Source of the DNA: Ilyomonas sp964658445
GTDB lineage: Bacteria > Bacteroidota > Bacteroidia > Chitinophagales > Chitinophagaceae
Assembly (NCBI GenBank): GCA_964658445.1
Contig: CAZZZH010000166.1
Span: forward strand, 1 to 10,323
Length of the DNA stretch: 10,323 nt
Reading direction: 5' to 3'
Positions 1 through 6,156 of the stretch are shown piece after piece. A program made the translations under genes and the position numbers. Below the pieces are notes generated by a model, which was given only the letters and a program-made list of their open reading frames with translations, did no database searches and was not told the origin of the DNA. The first letter of the stretch is position 1; the number at the start of each line of letters is the position of its first letter.

Positions 1-84
1 TTGGGAGTTTCCAGAGCGTTGTACAAATATTCTCTATTGCTTCTCTTCTGTTTCCTCCCTTCAGTCATTCTCATAAACTTCAAA

Positions 85-102
85 TTGGCATACCTTTGCC
101 AA
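85..102. repeat. Inverted repeat TTGGCA-N6-TGCCAA over the prfA promoter
   Basis: The two perfect 6-base arms flank six bases and overlap the -7 element at 91-98. The 18-bp dyad fits the size of a dimeric regulator's operator, but it could also be chance. The same hexamers occur in opposite order near the minus-strand -7 box at 1795-1802. Confidence 0.4.
91..98 (+). promoter_or_regulatory. Bacteroidota -7 promoter element of prfA
   Basis: TACCTTTG matches the TAnnTTTG -7 consensus of the primary sigma factor in Bacteroidota. No TTG is visible at the expected -33 spacing, so the upstream half is weak. Transcription would start near 103-105 and leave a leader of about 58 bases before the prfA ATG. 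The element sits in the centre of an inverted repeat, TTGGCA (85-90) and TGCCAA (97-102), which could be an operator. Confidence 0.55.
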
Positions 103-162
103 CCGAAAATAAATCGATGCTGCCTTTACCAATGCAGTAAAATTATTTTAGAGTTTTCCTTT

Positions 163-1230
163 ATGATGACAGAACAATTAGATGCGCTAAAGGCACGGTT
201 CGAGCAAGTCGGCATTGCGCTTACCAACCCCGAGATTATCAATAATCAAAAAGAGTTTGGCGTTCTTAGCAAAGAGTACCGCGATCTCGAAAAAATAGTT
301 CAGCCTTACGAAGAATACCGGCGTGTAATAAATGAGTATAATTCTTCCCGCGAGTTTCTAAATGGCAACGACGAAGACATGCGCGAATTAGCCAAGATGG
401 AAATGCCCGAATTGGAAGAGAAAAAAGACACGCTGGAAAAATTACTTACTAAGCTACTCATCCCTAAAGACCCGCAGGACGATAAGAATGCCGTTCTCGA
501 AATACGCGCCGGCACCGGCGGCGATGAAGCCAGCTTATTTGCCGGCGATTTATTGAATATGTACCTGCGCTACTGCGCCCATAAGGGCTGGAAGACTTCC
601 ATAGTGAATGAAAGCGAAGGCACCGTTGGCGGATACAAAGAAGTAGTGGTGGAAGTGCAGGGCGAAGATGTATACGGAACCCTTAAATTTGAAAGCGGTG
701 TGCATCGTGTGCAGCGTGTACCCGACACCGAAACACAAGGGAGGGTTCATACCTCCGCGGCTACCGTAGCCGTTATGCCTGAAGCCGAAGAAGTAGATTT
801 TGAGCTAAATCCCGCCGATGTAAAAATGGAAACCGCGCGTAGCGGCGGCGCCGGTGGTCAAAATGTAAACAAGGTAGAAACGAAAGTAATGCTCACGCAC
901 ATTCCCACGGGTACTGTAGTTATTTGCCAAACCGAACGCAGCCAGCTTGGCAACCGCGAGAAGGCAATGACTATGCTTCGTACCCGTTTATACGAAGAAC
1001 AGGTGCGCAAGCAGGAAGACGAAATTTCACGGCATCGGAAAACCTTAGTTAGCACCGGCGATCGTAGTGCAAAAATCAGAACGTATAACTGGCCACAGGG
1101 GCGCGTTACCGATCATCGTATTGGTCTTACATCCTACAATCTTGATTCTGTTATCAGTGGTAACATTGATGAGTTTATTGAAGCTTTGCAAGTAGCCGAG
1201 AATACCGAAAAAATGATGCGTAAAGAATAA
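163..1230 (+). CDS. prfA: Peptide chain release factor 1 (RF1)
   Basis: RF1 enters the ribosomal A site at UAA and UAG codons and triggers hydrolysis of peptidyl-tRNA. From the ATG at 163 the protein is 355 residues, close to the roughly 360 of the E. coli protein. The GGQ catalytic motif is at residues 231-233 in the context SGGAGGQNVNKVETKV. The stop-codon recognition tripeptide has the RF1 form PxT, here PDT at 187-189, followed by the conserved TQGRVHTSAATVAV; RF2 would carry SPF instead. The C-terminal RTYNWPQGRVTDHR segment is also typical. The reading frame stays open to base 1, but the 54 extra codons are not RF1-like and contain the promoter, so 163 (or the adjacent ATG at 166) is the start. 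No clear terminator follows. prmC, the methyltransferase that modifies the GGQ glutamine, is not in the window. Confidence 0.97.
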   Translation: MMTEQLDALKARFEQVGIALTNPEIINNQKEFGVLSKEYRDLEKIVQPYEEYRRVINEYNSSREFLNGNDEDMRELAKMEMPELEEKKDTLEKLLTKLLIPKDPQDDKNAVLEIRAGTGGDEASLFAGDLLNMYLRYCAHKGWKTSIVNESEGTVGGYKEVVVEVQGEDVYGTLKFESGVHRVQRVPDTETQGRVHTSAATVAVMPEAEEVDFELNPADVKMETARSGGAGGQNVNKVETKVMLTHIPTGTVVICQTERSQLGNREKAMTMLRTRLYEEQVRKQEDEISRHRKTLVSTGDRSAKIRTYNWPQGRVTDHRIGLTSYNLDSVISGNIDEFIEALQVAENTEKMMRKE

Positions 1231-1331
1231 CAACTGCGGCCGTCAGTAAAATATTTCTGTTTATAAGGTTACTTCTGTTTGTTCTTTATATAAATAAGCA
1301 GAAAGCTTTTCTCATTCACCAAATTTTTATT

Positions 1332-1724
1332 TTGAAGCGATTTCTGTCTTTCCTTCCTGCTATTGTGTGGTTCCTTATTATCTACATTTTACTTACGATG
1401 CCTGGTAAAGATTTGCCCAGCGAAGATTTTCTCTCTGTTATTTATTTTGACAAATGGGTGCATGCCGGGCTTTTTGGAGGGTTGGTATTTTTATTCAGTT
1501 ATCCATTTGCAAATAAGATTGGATACAAAAGCTTTTTTTACCTCTTCATTGTTGTAATGGCTATTTTGTATGGTGTTACAATGGAGTTTGTTCAGAAATA
1601 TTTTACGCTGGACAGAGATTGTGATGTGAATGATATGCTTGCTGATGCGGTAGGTGCTGTCGGTGGTTATTTTTTCTTTCGTTTTGTAATATGGAAAGTT
1701 AGTAAAAAAAATAAGCCCCTGTAG
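1332..1724 (+). CDS. VanZ-like small integral membrane protein
   Basis: The 130-residue protein has about four hydrophobic segments, at residues 8-24, 44-60, 68-86 and 103-120. VanZ-family landmarks are visible: DKWVHAGLFGGLVFL at 40-54, YGVTMEFVQ at 80-88, and the acidic DRDCDVNDMLADAVGAVGG stretch at 94-112. VanZ gives low-level teicoplanin resistance in enterococci, but most family members in other bacteria have no known function, so resistance should not be inferred here. The start is taken as TTG at 1332, because the first helix and the family-like N-terminus begin there; the first in-frame ATG, at 1398, would remove helix 1. The start is 101 bases past prfA and I could not identify a promoter. 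The TAG stop lies in the loop of a hairpin that works as a terminator on the opposite strand, so the last codons (KKNKPL) are shaped by that hairpin and its A tract. The gene is visibly AT-richer than prfA. Confidence 0.85.
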   Translation: MKRFLSFLPAIVWFLIIYILLTMPGKDLPSEDFLSVIYFDKWVHAGLFGGLVFLFSYPFANKIGYKSFFYLFIVVMAILYGVTMEFVQKYFTLDRDCDVNDMLADAVGAVGGYFFFRFVIWKVSKKNKPL

Positions 1725-1790
1725 AAACAGGGGCCGCAACCAAAACTAACTGCTTATGAGAAAATTGACTACTTATATTCTGATATAACT
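1700..1790 (-). ncRNA. Candidate small RNA between two minus-strand terminators
   Basis: On the minus strand a consensus -7 box, TAGCTTTG, lies at 1802-1795. About 55 bases downstream of the predicted start is the strong terminator hairpin at 1734-1715 with its T tract. The transglycosylase transcript that could read into this region already meets another hairpin at 1940-1896, so the second terminator would be redundant unless a separate transcript starts between them. The predicted RNA is about 90 bases, and I see no ORF with a plausible start in it. A -33 TTG is missing. Its 3' part overlaps the last codons of the VanZ-like gene in antisense. Alternatively the plus strand could be the relevant one: it carries a 10-codon reading frame, MRKLTTYILI, at 1756-1788. 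I do not recognise a known RNA family. Confidence 0.35.
1704..1734 (-). terminator. Intrinsic terminator, minus strand, overlapping the VanZ-like gene's 3' end
   Basis: GCCCCTG (1715-1721) and CAGGGGC (1728-1734) form a perfect 7-bp GC-rich stem with a 6-base loop. On the minus strand the stem is followed by TTATTTTTTTT (the A tract at 1704-1711 on the plus strand). On the plus strand no T tract follows, so it is oriented for minus-strand transcripts. Confidence 0.8.
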
Positions 1791-1794
1791 TTTG

Positions 1795-1802
1795 CAAAGC
1801 TA
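1795..1802 (-). promoter_or_regulatory. Bacteroidota -7 promoter element, minus strand, in the intergenic region
   Basis: TAGCTTTG on the minus strand fits TAnnTTTG exactly. No TTG is found 17-23 bases upstream. Instead that region holds an inverted hexamer pair, TGCCAA and TTGGCA (plus-strand positions 1804-1809 and 1826-1831), which might mark an activator or repressor site. The only thing downstream on this strand is the hairpin terminator at 1704-1734. Confidence 0.4.
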
Positions 1803-1893
1803 ATGCCAATCTGAAATTTGTCCTTTTGGCAGAACTAAAATTAATAATTCATCTTTTTAGTTCAGACAGCAAATATCCGTTTTGATTTAAAAT

Positions 1894-1940
1894 AAAAAAG
1901 TTAAGCGTAAATCAGTTTGTCTGATGTTAGCTTAACTTTT
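1894..1940 (-). terminator. Terminator of the transglycosylase transcript, possibly bidirectional
   Basis: AAAAGTTAAGC (1896-1906) pairs perfectly with GCTTAACTTTT (1930-1940). Inside it, after a 4x4 internal loop, ATCAG (1911-1915) pairs with CTGAT (1921-1925) around the loop TTTGT. On the minus strand the stem ends in a run of T that continues as TTTTTTATTTT. The hairpin begins 60 bases after the stop codon at 2000. Confidence 0.75.
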
Positions 1941-1999
1941 AAAATTTATTCGAATAAGTAGCCTAGAATTGCTTTATTTGGGTAATCACCTTTAGAAAG

Positions 2000-3049
2000 C
2001 TATTGTTTACCGATCAGTGATGAGTTAATCATAAGCAATTCTATGCTCTCTTTCAGTATTTCTTGTCTTAAATCTGTAAACAAGGCAACCTTATCAGAGG
2101 GTAGGTTTAAGTTGTAAGATGTTCCTCTGTTTAACGCTTCATTTAAGCCGGGGTTAATCCGATTGAAATATGCTATATCCATTTGTAGATATTTTGCCAT
2201 AAGTGTAGAATTGTATCTGCCTTGTATTTCCACACTTTTTAAATCATTGCCATTTTCTACTTTGTCACTAAATTCATTGTTGCTTTGTTCTAAAGCCTTG
2301 CTGCTATTTGTTTTTATTTCATCATTCGTCATGGTAGCAACACTGCCACCGCCTTCAAAAAAGAAATGCGTGGCAATAAATTTCTTTACATGATTACGGG
2401 TTTCTAGAGGAAGGTACTTTTGAATATTCCAATAATCATTACTATGCGCCTCTTTTATGGCCTGTCTTACACGTCCCTCGCCTGCATTGTAAGCAGCAAT
2501 AACCAGCAACCAGTCGCCTAAGCTTTTATATAGACTACTTAGCATTTGCGCAGCTACTTTAGTGCTTTTTGTAAAGTCTTTACGGTCATCTATCTTACCA
2601 GTTCTTAAGCCATAACTTCTCGCAACAGACGACATCAACTGCCAAGGGCCTACTGCACCAGCAGAAGAAATAAGTGCCGGCTTTAAGTTGCTTTCAATTA
2701 CAGAAAGATACTTCAATTGGTTGGGTATATTATTTTCCGTAAGAATGCGATCAAACAAATCGAAGTAAGATTTGCCCCACACTTTCATTTGCGTGTAGTT
2801 GTTACTTTGTTTACTTAAAAAGGAAGTAACAAAAGGGGTAACAATTGGATTTAGTGGAATGGAAATTGTCAGATCAGGAACAAGGGTAGACGGGAAGAGA
2901 GTCTTAAAATTTTTGGCTAATGAGATACTATCCTTTTTGGGATCGCCCGAGGTTGTTGATTTTCCATCGGTAAAAGACATTAACGTAAAACTCAAAGAAC
3001 AAAAAAAACATAGGTGTGCAAACGAGTTTGCCAGTTTTCTTAAATGCAT
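2000..3049 (-). CDS. Secreted MltD-like lytic transglycosylase
   Basis: Lytic transglycosylases cleave the MurNAc-GlcNAc bond of peptidoglycan and leave 1,6-anhydro ends, acting in the periplasm on the wall. From the ATG at 3049 the protein has 349 residues; a TTG lies one codon upstream. Residues 2-27 form a signal peptide (short basic region, then CFFCSLSFTLMSF). The SLT domain spans about 93-230. The catalytic Glu is E119 in YLSVIESNLKP, followed by SSAGAVGPWQLM (128-139), the family's second motif, and AAYNAGEGRVRQAI (185-198), its third. A C-terminal region near 285-325, with KYLQMDIAYFNRINPG and YNLNLPSD, resembles the degenerate LysM-type wall-binding part of MltD proteins. The start is 75 bases after the gatA stop on the same strand, so readthrough from gatA is possible; I found no convincing promoter in the gap. 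The gene is AT-rich compared with prfA and sppA. Confidence 0.9.
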   Translation of the reverse strand: MHLRKLANSFAHLCFFCSLSFTLMSFTDGKSTTSGDPKKDSISLAKNFKTLFPSTLVPDLTISIPLNPIVTPFVTSFLSKQSNNYTQMKVWGKSYFDLFDRILTENNIPNQLKYLSVIESNLKPALISSAGAVGPWQLMSSVARSYGLRTGKIDDRKDFTKSTKVAAQMLSSLYKSLGDWLLVIAAYNAGEGRVRQAIKEAHSNDYWNIQKYLPLETRNHVKKFIATHFFFEGGGSVATMTNDEIKTNSSKALEQSNNEFSDKVENGNDLKSVEIQGRYNSTLMAKYLQMDIAYFNRINPGLNEALNRGTSYNLNLPSDKVALFTDLRQEILKESIELLMINSSLIGKQ

Positions 3050-3124
3050 CAATTTCGTTTTAATTTTGTGAATTAAAGCGGCTTCTAAGCGCTAAAATAC
3101 CTGGTTAATAAAGGGCAGAACCGT

Positions 3125-4561
3125 TTAAGCCCCTTCTCTCATCCGTATCAGTTCTTCAGAGAGGTTCAACAAATATAGGTCATTCTCCTGAGTAGCCATC
3201 ACCTGTAGCCCAAAGGGCATGTTATTGCTGTGTTTAAAGAGGGGTAAAGAAATAGCCGGAATGCCCGTTAAATTGGCAAACACAGTGTAGATATCAGTAA
3301 GAAACATTTCTATTAAATCTGCCTTTTCACCAAACTGAAAAGCAGGAGAAGGAACCGTTGGTAAAATGATAGCATCTATGTCTTTGAAAAGTGCCTGCAT
3401 TTGGTTAGTCAACAGCCTTCTAACTTTTTGAGCTTTAGTAAAATAGGCATCATAATAGCCTTCGCTTAAAACATAGGTTCCCAACAAAATCCGGCGCTGT
3501 ACTTCCTTTCCAAAACCGGCAGAGCGGCTTTGGTTATACAGCTCTGCTAACGTACTCTTTTCACCATTTTCACGTAAGCCGAATTTAATACCATCATACC
3601 GGGAAAGATTGCTGGATGCCTCTGCAGTTGTTAAAATATAATAAGCGGGAACGATATAGTCAAGTAACTCAAAATCAATCGCTTGAACTTCATACCCGAG
3701 AGCTGTTAACTTTTTGATAAATGAAAAAAAAGAAGTGCGGATTTCGGGGTCTAAAGAAGGATGATCTAAGAATTGTGTAAAGTATCCGATTCGCTTTTTA
3801 AGTGAAACGTCTACGCCGTTTGTACGTTCGCTGGTTGACTGACAGCTTACGGTACTATCGAATTTGTCTTCACCTGAGATCGTTTCTAAAGTTAGAGTTA
3901 CATCCACTATTGAGTTTCCAAAAATACCAATTTGATCAAATGAAGACGCATAGGCAATTAATCCGTGGCGTGAGATACGCCCATAGGAAGGTTTCAAGCC
4001 GATAATGCCACAGTAGTCTGCGGGCTGCCGCACAGAACCACCCGTATCACTGCCTAGGCTTATCATGTTCATGCCTGCCTGCACAGCTACGGCAGAGCCG
4101 CCCGAAGAGCCGCCAGGAACGCGAGTGGGATCTATTGCATTCAACACCTTTCCAAAAGCAGAATTTTCGTTGCTGCTGCCCATGGCAAACTCATCGCAGT
4201 TATGCCTGCCTATAATGATGGCGCCGGCTGCAAGCAGTTTCTCAACAACGGTGGCATTATAAAGAGAAATAAAATCTTCCAGAATTTTTGAGGCAGCTGA
4301 TACCCGGTGACCTTTGTAGCAGATTACATCTTTTATCCCGACAACCACACCATGCATAGCTTGAGTAATGCCTTGCTGCCGGCGTTGTTTATCTAATTCT
4401 TCAGCACGTTGCAGGGCTTCTTCAGCAAATACTTCCAGGAAAGCATTGAGATGTTTCCCGTTTGCTATCTGCTGTAAATAATATTGCACGGCTTCCACAC
4501 AAGTGGTTTGACCGTGCAATAAATCAGCATGATAGTCTTTGATAGAATGAAAACTAAACAA
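3125..4561 (-). CDS. gatA: Glutamyl-tRNA(Gln)/aspartyl-tRNA(Asn) amidotransferase subunit A
   Basis: GatA is the amidase subunit of GatCAB. It releases ammonia from glutamine so that mischarged Glu-tRNA(Gln), or Asp-tRNA(Asn), can be converted to the correct aminoacyl-tRNA in the cytoplasm. The 478-residue protein carries the amidase-signature Ser-cisSer-Lys triad: K77 in VVVGIKDV, S152 in VPGGSSGGSAVAV and S176 in LGSDTGGSVRQPADYCG. Spacing matches GatA of other bacteria. The start must be TTG at 4561: an in-frame TAG lies two codons upstream, and the next in-frame ATG is at residue 69, inside the amidase fold. The family-like N-terminus FSFHSIKDYHADLLHGQTT begins directly after the TTG. Only 30 bases separate it from the tatA stop on the same strand, so the two are probably cotranscribed. 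gatB and gatC are not in the window; scattered gat genes are common in Bacteroidota. Confidence 0.96.
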   Translation of the reverse strand: MFSFHSIKDYHADLLHGQTTCVEAVQYYLQQIANGKHLNAFLEVFAEEALQRAEELDKQRRQQGITQAMHGVVVGIKDVICYKGHRVSAASKILEDFISLYNATVVEKLLAAGAIIIGRHNCDEFAMGSSNENSAFGKVLNAIDPTRVPGGSSGGSAVAVQAGMNMISLGSDTGGSVRQPADYCGIIGLKPSYGRISRHGLIAYASSFDQIGIFGNSIVDVTLTLETISGEDKFDSTVSCQSTSERTNGVDVSLKKRIGYFTQFLDHPSLDPEIRTSFFSFIKKLTALGYEVQAIDFELLDYIVPAYYILTTAEASSNLSRYDGIKFGLRENGEKSTLAELYNQSRSAGFGKEVQRRILLGTYVLSEGYYDAYFTKAQKVRRLLTNQMQALFKDIDAIILPTVPSPAFQFGEKADLIEMFLTDIYTVFANLTGIPAISLPLFKHSNNMPFGLQVMATQENDLYLLNLSEELIRMREGA

Positions 4562-4591
4562 AGGCTATTCAGTTATGATGAAAGAAATAAG

Positions 4592-4831
4592 TTATGGCTG
4601 CGTAGTCGTAGTGGTGCTGGAAGTTGCAGGTGCAGAAGTAGGAGTAGCTGCAACACGGTCTTTCTCTTTCATGCCTTCTTCCAGTTCTTTCTTTACATTG
4701 TCTTTTGCATCGTTAAACTCGCGAATGCCTTTGCCCAAACCTCGCATAAATTCCGGTATTTTTCTGCCGCCAAATAACACGAGAATCACAACTGCAATCA
4801 GCAGTATTTCCTGGAAACCTAAATTACCCAT
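4592..4831 (-). CDS. tatA: Sec-independent (Tat) translocase subunit TatA/TatE
   Basis: TatA oligomers form or destabilise the membrane path through which TatC-bound folded proteins with twin-arginine signals are exported. The 79-residue protein has the standard layout: an N-terminal transmembrane helix (about 5-20, QEILLIAVVILVLF), the FG hinge at F20-G21, then an amphipathic helix with GRKIPEFMRGLGKGIREF (22-39). A charged segment follows (42-58), and an unusual tail rich in Thr, Ser, Pro and Ala from about 61 on. The start is the ATG at 4831, about 16 bases after the predicted transcription start. A terminator separates it from rplS upstream and gatA follows 30 bases downstream, so it probably heads a tatA-gatA transcript. 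tatC is not here. TatA and TatE cannot be told apart by sequence alone. Confidence 0.95.
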   Translation of the reverse strand: MGNLGFQEILLIAVVILVLFGGRKIPEFMRGLGKGIREFNDAKDNVKKELEEGMKEKDRVAATPTSAPATSSTTTTTQP

Positions 4832-4851
4832 ATAAATGATTTAAATGAATT

Positions 4852-4859
4852 CAAAGATA
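4852..4859 (-). promoter_or_regulatory. Bacteroidota -7 promoter element of tatA-gatA
   Basis: On the minus strand, TATCTTTG matches TAnnTTTG exactly and lies 20 bases before the tatA ATG. The -33 region has only a T-rich stretch, with no TTG. Because the rplS terminator at 4904-4932 is immediately upstream, a separate promoter is expected here. Confidence 0.55.
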
Positions 4860-4903
4860 TAAGAAATGTACGGTGAAAAAAGAGTTTTGGGTTAAGACTT
4901 TAA

Positions 4904-4932
4904 TAAAAAAGCAGAAGAGGATATCTTCTGCT
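4904..4932 (-). terminator. Intrinsic terminator of rplS
   Basis: AGCAGAAGA (4910-4918) and TCTTCTGCT (4924-4932) form a perfect 9-bp stem with a 5-base loop. On the minus strand it is followed by TTTTTTATTA. It lies 22 bases past the rplS stop and before the tatA promoter. Confidence 0.85.
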
Positions 4933-4953
4933 TTCTTTTATTGAAATGATTTG

Positions 4954-5307
4954 TTACTTAATTCTTCTTTCTTTAATTCGGGCGCTCTTGCCACTGCGCT
5001 CGCGCAGGTAATAAAGTTTAGCGCGACGCACTTTACCTACCTTGTTAAGCAATATAGAATCTATATTGGGTGAGAAAAAAGGAAAAACTCTTTCTACACC
5101 AATACTATCAGAAATTTTGCGAACCGTAAAAGTAGCCGTAGCTCCTTCGCCCTGCATTTTTACAACATCGCCGCGAAAACCCTGGATACGTTCTTTGCCG
5201 CCTTCAATAATTTTATAATTCACGGTAACATTGTCACCGGCTTTAAACTTTGGAAACTGCTTTTTAGCTGTCAGTTGCTCGTGTACAAATTGCACTGCTG
5301 CTTGCAT
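4954..5307 (-). CDS. rplS: 50S ribosomal protein L19
   Basis: L19 is a large-subunit protein located near the interface with the 30S subunit. The 117-residue protein is the usual length. It shows the N-terminal KFKAGDNVTVNYKIIEGGKERIQ region (20-42), FRGDVVKMQG (44-53) and the diagnostic C-terminal signature VGKVRRAKLYYLR (90-102), followed by the basic tail ERSGKSARIKERRIK. The frame is open for 29 codons further upstream, but those codons cover the promoter and do not resemble L19, so the ATG at 5307 is the start. In many bacteria rplS sits with rpsP, rimM and trmD; here it stands alone with its own promoter and terminator. Confidence 0.97.
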   Translation of the reverse strand: MQAAVQFVHEQLTAKKQFPKFKAGDNVTVNYKIIEGGKERIQGFRGDVVKMQGEGATATFTVRKISDSIGVERVFPFFSPNIDSILLNKVGKVRRAKLYYLRERSGKSARIKERRIK

Positions 5308-5329
5308 AGCTTTACATTTTAGAGGACGG

Positions 5330-5360
5330 CAAAGGTATAAGCCTTTCGCTTTCTCTCCAA
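5330..5360 (-). promoter_or_regulatory. Promoter of rplS (-33 and -7 elements)
   Basis: On the minus strand TTTTGG contains the -33 TTG at 5360-5358. It is followed by a 20-base spacer and TACCTTTG at 5337-5330, an exact fit to the Bacteroidota consensus TTG-N(17-23)-TAnnTTTG. Transcription would start near 5325, giving a leader of about 18 bases. This is the best promoter in the window. Confidence 0.75.
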
Positions 5361-5505
5361 AAGAAATTAAGATTAGCTTGTTATAAATTTTCATAAAAAA
5401 GCAAAGAGAGGCAATTGGCTCTTATTTCTCCTGTATTCAATAAGTACGGCAGACCTACGTTATAGGTATCGATTGCATCATCTCAACCATACTTTATCTG
5501 GCGCA

Positions 5506-6156
5506 ATGAAAACACTTTGTTTCTTTCTTATTTTGTTATTGACTTACGCTTCTGCTTTCAGCCAAACAGATGCGCTGCAACCTCAACTTATTTACAGCAG
5601 CCATTTTGTGATTGATGAGTTGCCTCGCACCATCACTTACTACACGCCGCTACAGTATGGTAAGCAAGACTCGTATCCGTTGCTTATTTTCTTGCAGGAT
5701 GATAAAAGCAACGCAGCAGGGCTCATTAAAAAATATGGCAATCTCATCCATGCAAAAGCCGATTCGTTAGGCTGCGTAGTGATGTATCCTGATGCCCTAG
5801 CCGCACATTATTGGAACAGCCAAATAAACCCTGCGCTGAAAGATTCAGTAAACGATGTAGGATTCATCAGTATTATGCTTGATTATTTTGTTCAGCAGTA
5901 TCATTGCGATGCAAGCCGCATTTACCTGGCAGGAATCGGGAATGGTGGCAACATGTGCTATCGCTTCAATTGCGAAAGCAACAGCAGGCCTGTTGCTATT
6001 GCTGCCATTAATGCGACAAATGACATGACTGATTTTAAGGATTGCCGTGCAAAGAAATCAATACCCACAATAAATCTGAGTAGCGGCACCGATATAAAAT
6101 CAGGTATCGAAAAAGCATTGGGCTTCCTGTTTGCCAACCATAAAAATCAGGAATAA
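5506..6156 (+). CDS. Secreted LpqC/PHB-depolymerase-like esterase fold, catalytic residues missing
   Basis: The 216-residue protein starts at the ATG at 5506, which gives a clean signal peptide (MKTLCFFLILLLTYASAFSQ, cut near 20); the frame is open 11 codons further to a TTG. Residues 37-160 follow the alpha/beta hydrolase pattern of the LpqC / feruloyl-esterase / polyhydroxybutyrate-depolymerase group: RTITYYTPLQY, YPLLIFL, GCVVMYPDA, HYWNS, VNDVGFISIMLDYF, DASRIYLAG and GNGGNMCYRFNCE. However, the nucleophile motif GxSNGG reads GIGNGG, so Gly145 (codon GGG at 5938-5940) replaces the catalytic Ser. The HG that normally follows the first core strand is QDD (64-66). The usual HGTxD is SSGTD (192-196), and the protein stops before the region that normally carries the catalytic His. 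It is therefore probably a non-enzymatic member, perhaps a binding protein, or a decaying gene. The frame itself is intact. Two secreted paralogues follow on the same strand. No promoter was recognised. Confidence 0.75.
   Translation: MKTLCFFLILLLTYASAFSQTDALQPQLIYSSHFVIDELPRTITYYTPLQYGKQDSYPLLIFLQDDKSNAAGLIKKYGNLIHAKADSLGCVVMYPDALAAHYWNSQINPALKDSVNDVGFISIMLDYFVQQYHCDASRIYLAGIGNGGNMCYRFNCESNSRPVAIAAINATNDMTDFKDCRAKKSIPTINLSSGTDIKSGIEKALGFLFANHKNQE

Noticed and set aside
1..74. A minus-strand reading frame starting at the ATG at 74 and running off the left edge (starts MRMTEGRKQKRSNREYLYNA)
   Set aside because: It could be the start of a divergent gene, but only 24 codons are visible, they are rich in AGA/AGG, no good promoter is seen and the residues match nothing I know.
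1..162. An in-frame N-terminal extension of prfA by 54 codons
   Set aside because: The extra residues are hydrophobic and Cys-rich, unlike any RF1 N-terminus, and the stretch holds a consensus -7 promoter element.
306..1055. Several minus-strand reading frames of 65-69 codons opposite prfA
   Set aside because: They are shadows of a highly conserved gene, with no starts, signals or domains of their own.
3053..3124. A possible hairpin between gatA and the transglycosylase gene (AGCG-CT and AG-C-CGCT on the minus strand)
   Set aside because: The stem is short and bulged and is followed only by TTTAATT, too weak to call a terminator.
4529..4835. Two plus-strand reading frames of 82-86 codons opposite tatA
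   Set aside because: They lie antisense to tatA and the gatA start, which are certain; composition such as SRSGAGSCRCRSRSS is typical of a shadow frame.
5407..5420. Near-palindrome GAGGCAATTGGCTC between rplS and the esterase-like gene
   Set aside because: Fourteen bases with mismatches and no supporting second copy; a chance dyad is likely.
5490..5497. TACTTTAT as a -7 element for the esterase-like gene
   Set aside because: It deviates from TAnnTTTG, is only 8 bases from the ATG and has its nearest TTG at a 14-base spacing.
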